A stretch of DNA of 64,000 nucleotides from NCBI GenBank assembly GCA_022826905.1, contig JAJDUA010000034.1, forward strand, positions 1-64,000, in the 5' to 3' direction. Under the pieces are notes generated by a model, which was not told the DNA's origin, ran no database searches, and saw only the letters and a list, made by a program, of their open reading frames with translations. Numbering within the stretch: the stretch's first letter is position 1; each line of letters opens with the position of its first letter. The translations under genes and the position numbers were made by a program. Positions 32,316 to 39,822 of the stretch are shown here, in pieces. This stretch comes from Candidatus Dadabacteria bacterium (GTDB lineage Bacteria > Desulfobacterota_D > UBA1144 > Nemesobacterales > Nemesobacteraceae).

Positions 32316-33476
32316 TTATCCCCTCGCCTGCCCCTCCGCCGCCTTGGCGTCAAGTTCCATTGGCATTATTACGTTTACGTAGCCGTCCTGCTTTTCACCT
32401 TCCTCGCAGGGAACTATGTAAACCGGGTTCTTGTGGCCGGAAAAACCGATTATCACTTGAGAAGATCCTACAGCGTCAAGAACATCCTGGAAGTACGTGA
32501 AGTTGAAACCAAGCCTCACCTCGTCTCCCGAATACTCAACCGGTATGCTCTCTTTTCCCTCTCCGGTGTTAAGATAGGCGCCCAGAAGCAACCTTCCTTC
32601 CCCGAAAGCCATTTCCACGAACCTGCCCCCGCCCTTTACATTGTCCGCGGAAAAAAGGGAAACCCTCCTCAGCGCAACCAGCAGCTTGGAGGCATCAACC
32701 GTGACTGTATTTTTCGTCGAGACCGGAACCACCTGCATGTAGTCTGGAAACTCAGCATCAATCACTCTGGAAATGAAAACAAGGTTCTCATCGTTCAATT
32801 CGAAAACAAAGAAGTTTCCGCTGCTCCCGATTCTGACTTCCTTCGAGAGACGAAGAAGCCTTTTCATCTCCATAACCGCCTTTTTGGGAACTAGGATGTC
32901 CTTTGGCAGGTTAAGATTCTCTATTTTTTCATCGACAAAACTAAGCCTGTGACCATCGGTGGCGACAAGCCTGAGCGTCTGCTCTGTCCTTTTTTCGAAA
33001 AACACCCCGGAGAGACTTCTTCTCATCTCATCGTCGGAAACGGAAAAAACTGTCTTGGATATCAACTCCTCAAGCTTCTCTGAGGAAACCTGAAAAAGGT
33101 TTTCCGACGAAACCTCGGGTATCTTGGGGAAATCGTCGGCTGCAAGCCCCGCTATCTTAAAAGAACCCGAGCTGGTAACAACCTCGATCCAGTTGTTATC
33201 GGTAACGGTAACCGAAATCTCCTCTTCCTCTTTTATCTCCCTGACAAGATCCGAAATGATTCCGGCAGGAACCGCCATCTTGAATTCCCCTTCGGTTTGA
33301 GCATCGCAAAAAACTTTGGCCGTGTTTTCAAGATCAGTGGCTTCCAGAAACAGGCCCTTGTCTGTAGAACTCATAAGAACATGGGAGAGAATCGGCATGG
33401 TCGTTCTTCTTTCCACAACTCCCTGAATCATCCCCAACTTCCTTGAAAAATCCCCGCCTTTGATTTTAAACATCAT
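32316..33476 (-). CDS. dnaN: DNA polymerase III sliding clamp (beta subunit)
   Basis: DnaN forms the ring that holds the replicase on DNA. The 386-residue product has the family features VVERRTTMPILSHVLMSSTD, EATDLENTAKV, RLVATDGHRLSFVDEK and the C-terminal region ending VNVIMPMEL. The C-terminus runs ten or so residues past the usual MPM(R/E)L end (DAKAAEGQARG), and these could affect the client-binding pocket next to it. It lies 391 bases downstream of dnaA, and that gap is the likely replication origin. Confidence 0.97.
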   Translation of the reverse strand: MMFKIKGGDFSRKLGMIQGVVERRTTMPILSHVLMSSTDKGLFLEATDLENTAKVFCDAQTEGEFKMAVPAGIISDLVREIKEEEEISVTVTDNNWIEVVTSSGSFKIAGLAADDFPKIPEVSSENLFQVSSEKLEELISKTVFSVSDDEMRRSLSGVFFEKRTEQTLRLVATDGHRLSFVDEKIENLNLPKDILVPKKAVMEMKRLLRLSKEVRIGSSGNFFVFELNDENLVFISRVIDAEFPDYMQVVPVSTKNTVTVDASKLLVALRRVSLFSADNVKGGGRFVEMAFGEGRLLLGAYLNTGEGKESIPVEYSGDEVRLGFNFTYFQDVLDAVGSSQVIIGFSGHKNPVYIVPCEEGEKQDGYVNVIMPMELDAKAAEGQARG

Positions 33477-33867
33477 CTTGAGAAAAAAACCTCCGGTTCC
33501 GAAAAAAACAGAAAAGAACTTCTCTTCTTTTTCCGGTTGTGTGTAAATAGTTTCTTCATATGATAATAACCATTTTTCTCTGCAAAACCATAAATTGCAA
33601 GGCTTGGCATCTTTCTACTACTATTCCTACTTTTTAGTAAGTTTTAAAACTTTCTTAGTAGCAGTAGTAGTAACTGCTGTGAAAAAGGTGAAATCAGTGA
33701 AACCGCCCGAAATATCTGGGTTTTTCGGTTCGGGATATGTTTATAATTTTTCTTTTTCTCAACAGGTCCTCACACCATCCTTATTTTGTTTGTTGCGCAT
33801 CTGTGCAGAAACAAAGATTCTTGCACAGTGTTTTCAGTTTTCTTTAACAGGTTGTCCTTTGGCTGGT
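33477..33867. other. oriC: Candidate replication origin in the dnaA-dnaN gap
   Basis: This gene-free, AT-rich 391-base gap holds a run of trinucleotides TAG TAG CAG TAG TAG TAA at 33656-33673. The opposite-strand counterpart CTACTACTATTCCTAC is at 33615-33630, and between them is the AT-rich stretch TTTTTAGTAAGTTTTAAAAC. TAG-type triplets are the signature of DnaA-trios, where DnaA loads on single strand. Approximate DnaA boxes, each 7 of 9 to TTATCCACA, lie on the minus strand at 33538-33546 and 33802-33810, with a weaker one (6 of 9) at 33819-33827. No perfect box is present. Position between dnaA and dnaN plus the trios supports an origin. Confidence 0.55.
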
Positions 33868-35292
33868 TCAGGATGTGATGAACTTCTCGAGGGTGGCCGA
33901 AACCGCCGTGACTGCGTTTGACACCGAAGGGTCCTTGGCAATCTTTTTTTCAACGTTTTTTACTGCGTGGACCACCGTGGAGTGGTTTTTCCCGCCGAAC
34001 CTGTTTCCTATCTCCGGGAACGACGATGAGGTGTATTTTCTCGAAAGAAACATCGCTATCTGTCTGGGTTGAGAGACTTTTTTCTGCTTCTGGTTGGATT
34101 TAAGATCCTTTACGGTGAGGTCAAAGAAGGTGCTCACCTCTTTCTGGATTAGATCTATGGTTATTATTTTCGGGGTTTCTTTTTTTACCAAGTTGCTAAG
34201 AAGCTGCTTTGCCAGTTCGAGAGTTATTTTCTCTCTGAACATCTTGGAGTAGGCAAAGAGCTTGTTCACCGAGCCTTCAAGTTCCCTTATGTTAGAGAGA
34301 ACATTCTGGGCCACAAACGAGGCCACGTCGGTCGGGATCTCGATATTTTCCTCCTCGGCTTTTTTCTCTATAATGGCTATCTTTGTTTCCACTTCCGGCG
34401 GCTGTATGTCGGCCGTTAGCCCCCACTCAAATCTGGACTTCAGGCGTTCCTCGAAGTTCTTCATAACGCTTGGGGGTTTGTCGCTAGTTATAACTATCTG
34501 CTTCTTCGCGGTGTAGAGGGAGTTGAACGTGTGAAAGAACTCTTCCTGTGTGCTGTCTTTCCCGGCGATGAACTGTATGTCGTCTATCAGCAGGACGTCG
34601 CAGTTCAGTCTGTAGAGGTTCCTGAACTTGTCCATCGAGCCGGTTTTTATGCTTTGCACCACCCCGTTTGTGAAATGCTCGGCCGAGATGCAGAAGGTGT
34701 TCAGACGGGTTCCATACTTTTTGAGTATGTGGTTCCCTATGGAGTGAAGCAGGTGGGTTTTCCCGAGGCCAACTCCGCTGTGTATGAAAAGCGGGTTGTA
34801 GGCCATTCCCGGGTTCTCAGCTATGGCGTATGATGCGGCGTGGGCAAACTGGTTACTCGGCCCGACGACAAAGTTATCAAACGCGTTGGATGAACTGAAG
34901 AAGCTTGCTGTCTGGGGATCGTGTGATTCTATGGTTCTATGGTTGTTTCCTGGGGCCATGTTTTTTTTAGTTTCCTTGGTCCAGGAGTTCTCCTCGCCCA
35001 CGTCTATGATTACTTCGAAGCCTTCTTTTCCGTAGAGAATGCGGGCAGTATCGTTTATCAGCTGCAGGTAGTGGTTTTTCACCCAGAGGGCTTGGAAGTG
35101 GGTTTTCGCTTCAAGCGTGACGATCTTTCCCTCGATCTTTGCGACTTTTATGGAGAACAGCCAGGAAGGGGGAAAATAAAGGTCTTTCTTTACGCCGTCG
35201 AGAACAGCGTCCCAGTCAAATTCTACTTTTTGTTGGGGTTTTTGGTTTTCGGTAGCCAAGTTGTCGTGCGCAACTTCCTCTGTCTTTTTCAA
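33868..35292 (-). CDS. dnaA: Chromosomal replication initiator protein DnaA
   Basis: The product is 474 residues. The N-terminal helicase-interacting domain is at about 25-105 and a short linker follows. The AAA+ domain has Walker A HSGVGLGKTHLLHSIGNH, Walker B CDVLLIDDIQFIAGK and the sensor region ITSDKPPS. The C-terminal helix-turn-helix has the signature FGGKNHSTVVHAVKNVEKK, so classical DnaA boxes are expected targets. The TTG start at 35292 follows GGAG by eight bases. The promoter at 35377-35405 gives a leader of about 80 bases, where autoregulation could act. It heads the leftward run dnaA-dnaN-gspLMN. Confidence 0.98.
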   Translation of the reverse strand: MKKTEEVAHDNLATENQKPQQKVEFDWDAVLDGVKKDLYFPPSWLFSIKVAKIEGKIVTLEAKTHFQALWVKNHYLQLINDTARILYGKEGFEVIIDVGEENSWTKETKKNMAPGNNHRTIESHDPQTASFFSSSNAFDNFVVGPSNQFAHAASYAIAENPGMAYNPLFIHSGVGLGKTHLLHSIGNHILKKYGTRLNTFCISAEHFTNGVVQSIKTGSMDKFRNLYRLNCDVLLIDDIQFIAGKDSTQEEFFHTFNSLYTAKKQIVITSDKPPSVMKNFEERLKSRFEWGLTADIQPPEVETKIAIIEKKAEEENIEIPTDVASFVAQNVLSNIRELEGSVNKLFAYSKMFREKITLELAKQLLSNLVKKETPKIITIDLIQKEVSTFFDLTVKDLKSNQKQKKVSQPRQIAMFLSRKYTSSSFPEIGNRFGGKNHSTVVHAVKNVEKKIAKDPSVSNAVTAVSATLEKFITS

Positions 35293-35376
35293 CAGCTTTT
35301 CTCCTGAAAAGCAAAGAACAACCCTAAAACGGATATTTCAGAAAATCCCGACCCACCCTTCGGAAAGTGAAATTTA

Positions 35377-35405
35377 ATTGTAATTGCATCGGTTTTTCGT
35401 GTCAA
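35377..35405 (-). promoter_or_regulatory. dnaA promoter
   Basis: On the minus strand TTGACA (35405-35400) and TACAAT (35382-35377) are exactly 17 bases apart, a near-consensus sigma-70 promoter. Confidence 0.7.
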
Positions 35406-35487
35406 GAAGAAACAGCCTTCTACCCTCATGAAACCCCGTTTTCGTGCTTGTGGCTGAGGAGAAAAAATTTCGGACATGCCGGCTAAA

Positions 35488-35516
35488 TTGACACGCAACT
35501 GTGTTTACAATACAAT
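35488..35516 (+). promoter_or_regulatory. thiL promoter
   Basis: TTGACA at 35488-35493 and TACAAT at 35511-35516 are 17 bases apart. The predicted transcript starts about six bases before the thiL ATG, too short for a Shine-Dalgarno sequence. It faces away from the dnaA promoter, 82 bases distant, and has the same two hexamers. Confidence 0.7.
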
Positions 35517-35528
35517 TTTTAACTGGAA

Positions 35529-36506
35529 ATGGGTGAAACAGAAGCCTTGAGGTTTTTAGCCGAAAGGTTCAAGGTTACTCAGAAAGAAGTTTTGAAGGGG
35601 ATAGGGGACGATTCCGCTGTTGTAGAACTCAGAGAAAAAACCTGCCTTGTCGCCTCGACGGACACTCTTGTTGAAGGTGTTCACTTCCATCTTGGTGCGC
35701 AGACCCCTAGGCAGCTCGGCAAGAAGGCCGTCTGCGTCGCCGTAAGCGACATAGGGGCGATGGGGGCGGTGCCCAGATACCTGCTCTGCTCCCTGGGTTG
35801 CCGGGGCAAGGATGCAATGGATTTCATCGAGGGTCTCTCTCAGGGAGTTGGAGATGGCTGCCGGGAGTTTGGTGTCTGCCTTGTAGGGGGCAATCTCTCG
35901 GAATCACAGACTGTTTTCATAAGCATGACGGCGCTTGGGGAGGTGTTGAGGGATGATATGGTGCTCCGCTCTGGAGCTTCCGAGGGAGACGACATATACG
36001 TGACCGGGACTCTTGGGGATTCCGCCTTGGGCCTGAGGGTTCTCTTGGATGATTGCGGGATTGACGGATCCGAAGGCGCTGTTTCAAGACACATCGAGCC
36101 CACGCCACGCCTTCAGGTTGGCAGAATGGTCGCGAGACGCGGAGTAGCCTCTTCGATGATAGACGTAAGCGACGGGCTTTTCTGCGACCTTGAGAAACTC
36201 ACCTCAGAGCACGGACTGGGTGCCGAAGTAAGCCTCGGGAGTCTTCCGCTTTCTCCCGGTTTTCTCTCTCTCTGCGGCAAACTCTCGGAGGACGCCTACC
36301 GCCTTGCGCTCTCCGGGGGAGAGGATTATGAGCTTCTTTTCACCTCTTCTGTGCGGAACCGCGTCTCGATAGAGGAGGTTTCGCGCCTCTGCGGGATTGC
36401 TATCTCGAAAATCGGCTCTGTTACCGCCGGGCGGAAAATAAGGTTTTTTGACGAGGGAGGGGAGGAGGTTTTTTACGATACCGGGGGGTTTGAGCACTTC
36501 TGCTGA
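35529..36506 (+). CDS. thiL: Thiamine-monophosphate kinase
   Basis: ThiL phosphorylates thiamine monophosphate to the active diphosphate. The 325-residue product has the AIR-synthase-like fold motifs VLKGIGDDSAVV, STDTLVEGVHFHL with the metal-binding Asp residues, AVSDIGAMGAVPRYLL, VGGNLSES, and near the end SMIDVSDGLFCDLEKL and LSGGEDYELLF. The start is only 12 bases after the promoter -10 element and has no ribosome site, so translation of a nearly leaderless message is likely. It is followed 21 bases later by the CNNM genes. Confidence 0.96.
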   Translation: MGETEALRFLAERFKVTQKEVLKGIGDDSAVVELREKTCLVASTDTLVEGVHFHLGAQTPRQLGKKAVCVAVSDIGAMGAVPRYLLCSLGCRGKDAMDFIEGLSQGVGDGCREFGVCLVGGNLSESQTVFISMTALGEVLRDDMVLRSGASEGDDIYVTGTLGDSALGLRVLLDDCGIDGSEGAVSRHIEPTPRLQVGRMVARRGVASSMIDVSDGLFCDLEKLTSEHGLGAEVSLGSLPLSPGFLSLCGKLSEDAYRLALSGGEDYELLFTSSVRNRVSIEEVSRLCGIAISKIGSVTAGRKIRFFDEGGEEVFYDTGGFEHFC

Positions 36507-36527
36507 TTCCTTCACGGGGGTAAGATT

Positions 36528-37868
36528 TTGGGCGAAAATTTCATTCTGATTCTTTTTTTACTGTGTTGCTCCGCGTTTTTCTGCTTCAGCGAGGGGGCGC
36601 TTTTCTCCCTCAGCCGTCCGCAGAGAGAAAGCATATCGAAGCAGGGAGGCAGGGTTTCTGCGGCCATAGAAAAGCTCCTTGCCAATTCCCACAAGCTCAT
36701 CACTACGGTTCTTCTGGCCGATGAAATATTCAACATAGCCTACTCAAGCGTAATAGGTCTCACGGCGAGAAAATACCTCCAAGGCACCCCGGAGCAGACA
36801 GTTGCCCTCATATCCCTGGCCATAGCATCTCCCACGCTCCTTGTGTTCGGGGAGATCGTTCCCAAAACCGCCGGCGTTAAGTTCCCCAGAAGCATTTCTA
36901 AGGCGGTTGCGCTTCCCCTTTATTTCTTCCACGTTGCGGTCACCCCGGTCAGGTGGGCGATCCTGTTTGTCTCCGGTTTCTTCATAAGGGCCTTCGGGGC
37001 GGATCTGGGACACCGCGCGCAGGGGAACGACATTTCCTCTGACGAGCTTGAAATTCTGGTTGGAATGGGGAGGGACGAGGGGGTGCTCAACGAGGTGGAA
37101 AAATACCTTGCCGACGGCTTTTTCAAGCTCGAGGACCTGCCTGCCCACAGGATAATGACTCCCGCCATAGACTGCTTCACGCTTCCCCACGATATTGAGG
37201 TGAGAGAGGCCGTAGGCCGGGTCCGCCAGATGGGCCGTTCCCGGATCCCGGTTTACGAGGAGGAGAAGGACAACATAGCGGGCGTTCTATACGGAAAGGA
37301 TCTTCTGAAGTGGAATTTTACCGAGCACAACCTTGCGGCCACCGTGAGCGAGTGTCTCAGGAAGCCATACTTCATCCCACGCTCCAAGCCCGCGGGGGCG
37401 CTTCTGCGAGAGTTTCAGATGCACAGAATTCACATAGCGATAGTGGTCGACGAGTACGGAAGGTTCGACGGGCTGGTGACCATGGAAGACATACTGGAGG
37501 AGCTTTTCGGAGAGATAGAGGATGAAAGGTCGGTGCCCGACAGGATTGCGCCCGCGGTCCGCGAGGGAGCAATCACGATTCCCGGGGGAATGAAGATAGA
37601 GGAATTCAACGACGGCTATCTTTTCTCGGTTGCGCGCTCGGCGGGGCTGGGGAATATGGGGAAAATACTGGAGGAGGCCGTGATCCCGCTTCGGATGGAA
37701 AACGAGACTATGGGCGGTTTCGTATTTGATCTCTTCGGTAGGCTGCCCGCAGAAGGGGAAAAAATAGGGTTCGGCGGGCTGGTTTTCACGGTAAAGAGCA
37801 GGGAAGGGAAAAGGATTTCCGAGATAAGGGTTGACGTTGGGAAGGGGGTGCGCGGCGATGTCAATTGA
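36528..37868 (+). CDS. CNNM/CorC-type membrane protein with CBS pair (first of two)
   Basis: The product is 446 residues. A DUF21/CNNM membrane domain of about four helices covers roughly residues 1-170 (IIVPKTAG-type motif visible as GEIVPKTAGVKFPRS). Two CBS domains follow at about 200-330 (AHRIMTPAIDCFTLPHD and IAIVVDEYGRFDGLVTMEDI), then a CorC_HlyC domain at about 350-440. Such proteins are linked to magnesium or cobalt export and regulation; the old name hemolysin is misleading. It uses a TTG start after GGGGGTAAG. The next gene, a paralogue of the same architecture, overlaps its end by 11 bases. Confidence 0.9.
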   Translation: MGENFILILFLLCCSAFFCFSEGALFSLSRPQRESISKQGGRVSAAIEKLLANSHKLITTVLLADEIFNIAYSSVIGLTARKYLQGTPEQTVALISLAIASPTLLVFGEIVPKTAGVKFPRSISKAVALPLYFFHVAVTPVRWAILFVSGFFIRAFGADLGHRAQGNDISSDELEILVGMGRDEGVLNEVEKYLADGFFKLEDLPAHRIMTPAIDCFTLPHDIEVREAVGRVRQMGRSRIPVYEEEKDNIAGVLYGKDLLKWNFTEHNLAATVSECLRKPYFIPRSKPAGALLREFQMHRIHIAIVVDEYGRFDGLVTMEDILEELFGEIEDERSVPDRIAPAVREGAITIPGGMKIEEFNDGYLFSVARSAGLGNMGKILEEAVIPLRMENETMGGFVFDLFGRLPAEGEKIGFGGLVFTVKSREGKRISEIRVDVGKGVRGDVN

Positions 37869-39084
37869 ATTGGTGATTCTTCTTATTTTGCTGTTTTTAA
37901 TCTTGCAGGCATTTTTCGCCGGCTCGGAAATCGCTCTCATCTCTTGCGACAAGATAAAGATGAGATCCCTTGCCGAGGAAGGTTCCGCCGCCGCGGAGCT
38001 GGTTCTTGACGCCCATTCGAAGATCGAAAGCTTCATCGGTACCACCCTGATAGGGGTTAACCTTTCGCTCATAATAAACACCTTGGTGCTCACCTTTTAT
38101 TTCGAGGAGACCGTCGGGCAGCGAAGCGGTCTCTACACAGTGGCCGTGCTCTCTCCGCTTATCGTTGTTTTCGGCCAGGTGGTTCCCAAGGCGGTGTTCG
38201 AGAGCAAGCGAAACTCCATAGTGCTCTGGATCATCTATCCGCTCTGGGTTTTCTCCAAGCTTTTTTACCCGGTGCTTTTCTTCGTCAGCCTTTTTACCCG
38301 GGGGATATTGAGCCGCCCGGGCAAAAACATGAGCTCCATAACCCGCGAGGAACTTGAGGACGTGATGGAAGAAGACGAGGACAAGCCGAGTTCGGACTAC
38401 AAAAGAAGGGTTCTTCGCAGGATTTTCGGCTACTCAGAGACCACGGTCGGAGAGATAATGATCCCGCTTGTCAAGGTGGACGCGCTTGAGAGGAGGTCCA
38501 CGCTTCACGACGTCAGGAGGCTCATAGCGGAGAAAAGCCATTCGAGAATCCCGATTTTCAGCGACCGAGTCGACAACATAACCGGTATACTCAACTCGTT
38601 TTACGTTCTCGGCGAGCAGGACCTTGACAAGAGCGTTGAGCAGTACGCTCTTCCTCCTTTCTACGTTCCGGAATCGAAGCTTGTGAATGAGCTTATGGAC
38701 GAGATGAAGGGAGGGTGCGCAGGAATGGCTGTCGTGGTTGACGAATACGGAGGGTCGGTCGGAATCATAACCCTTGAGGACATAATTGAAGAGGTCGTAG
38801 GGGAAATAGAGGATGAGTACGACACTGGCGAGACCCCATGGAGAAAGCTCGGCGTCGGACAGTATCTGATCGATCCCACAGTCGAGATAGAACGGCTTAA
38901 CGACGGCCTCGGCCTTGCCATTCCCGAGGGAGAGGATTACGAAACGCTCGGGGGATTCCTTCTTTACAAATATGGGTCGATTCCCGCTCCAGAAACCGTG
39001 ATAGTTCTCGGAAGAAAAACCTTTACAGTGGTCTCTTCGACCGCAAGGATGATAAACGAGGTTCACCTGCGGACGGCAAAATGA
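37858..39084 (+). CDS. CNNM/CorC-type membrane protein with CBS pair (second of two)
   Basis: The product is about 408 residues and repeats the layout of its neighbour. DUF21 helices cover about 1-150 (AFFAGSEIALISCDKIKMRS; GQVVPKAVFESKRNS). The CBS pair includes VGEIMIPLVKVDALERRSTL and MAVVVDEYGGSVGIITLEDI, and a CorC_HlyC domain closes the protein. ATG 37858 lies inside the end of the first gene. Divergence between the two is high, so the duplication is old. As CNNM proteins dimerise through their membrane and CBS domains, the two may form a heterodimer; that is inference from the overlap. Confidence 0.9.
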   Translation: MSIELVILLILLFLILQAFFAGSEIALISCDKIKMRSLAEEGSAAAELVLDAHSKIESFIGTTLIGVNLSLIINTLVLTFYFEETVGQRSGLYTVAVLSPLIVVFGQVVPKAVFESKRNSIVLWIIYPLWVFSKLFYPVLFFVSLFTRGILSRPGKNMSSITREELEDVMEEDEDKPSSDYKRRVLRRIFGYSETTVGEIMIPLVKVDALERRSTLHDVRRLIAEKSHSRIPIFSDRVDNITGILNSFYVLGEQDLDKSVEQYALPPFYVPESKLVNELMDEMKGGCAGMAVVVDEYGGSVGIITLEDIIEEVVGEIEDEYDTGETPWRKLGVGQYLIDPTVEIERLNDGLGLAIPEGEDYETLGGFLLYKYGSIPAPETVIVLGRKTFTVVSSTARMINEVHLRTAK

Positions 39085-39164
39085 TCTCAGAGAGAGTCGA
39101 CGATGTATCTGCAACGTGCCGGGGAACCTGCTCCCGCCCCAGCGTGAGAAGCGAGATGCTCGGG

Positions 39165-39764
39165 TCAGTGAAGAGGCTGCTCCCGCAGAAGTTCCTTTGC
39201 TATCAGTTTTCTGTATGACTCAACGGGCTGGATGCCGTGTATCCTGAGTTCTCCAAAGTAAAGGGTAGGAACGCCGAGGACCGTGTTTTCCCGGGCGCTT
39301 TCCATGTTTTTTTCTATTTTCTCTGAAAAGCTTCTTTCGCGAAGAGATTCTGAGAGTTCCTCGGGACATAGCCCCGCCCTCTCGCCCGCCTTGAGAACGA
39401 TTTCGAGAAGACCTATGTTCTTCCCCTCCCTGAAATAGGCGGTGTAGCAGGCCTTGTGAAACTCCATGAACCTGTTTTTCTCTTTCGCGAACTCCGCTCC
39501 CTCAAGACATAGCCTCGAATTGGTTACGAATCCCGGGAGTTTTATCCCGACCCCGACCTCGGCAGCTACATTCTCGAGGGTCTCCGAGATGCGGATGCTC
39601 CTCTCTGTTTTTTTCCGCCTTTTCCCCTCCGCCGGGTATTCGGGGTGAATTTCAACGCCGAGCCACTCCACTTCAAGGCTGAAATCCCTTGCGAGGTCAA
39701 GCACCCTCTCGGTAGCTAAAAAACAGAAAGGGCAGATGTAGTCGTAGTATAGAAGAATTTTCAC
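39165..39764 (-). CDS. DsbA-family (FrnE-like) thiol oxidoreductase
   Basis: The 199-residue product starts ILLYYDYICPFCFLATERVL, with the CPFC redox motif, has the helical insert of DsbA-like proteins and the cis-Pro loop NTVLGVPTLYFGELRIHG near the end. No signal peptide is present, so it resembles cytoplasmic FrnE-type 2-hydroxychromene-isomerase-like members rather than periplasmic DsbA. It starts with GTG and has no clear ribosome site. Substrate unknown. It points in the same direction as the TonB receptor gene upstream. Confidence 0.85.
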   Translation of the reverse strand: MKILLYYDYICPFCFLATERVLDLARDFSLEVEWLGVEIHPEYPAEGKRRKKTERSIRISETLENVAAEVGVGIKLPGFVTNSRLCLEGAEFAKEKNRFMEFHKACYTAYFREGKNIGLLEIVLKAGERAGLCPEELSESLRERSFSEKIEKNMESARENTVLGVPTLYFGELRIHGIQPVESYRKLIAKELLREQPLH

Positions 39765-39822
39765 AGATATTAAGAGAGAATTTCTAAAGGGTCAGGTCTT
39801 TTTATTAGCCAACAGCGCATCA

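Noticed and set aside
33595-33921. A 108-codon plus-strand frame in the dnaA-dnaN gap
   Set aside because: It is opposite the end of dnaA, starts without a ribosome site and covers the origin-like triplet repeats.
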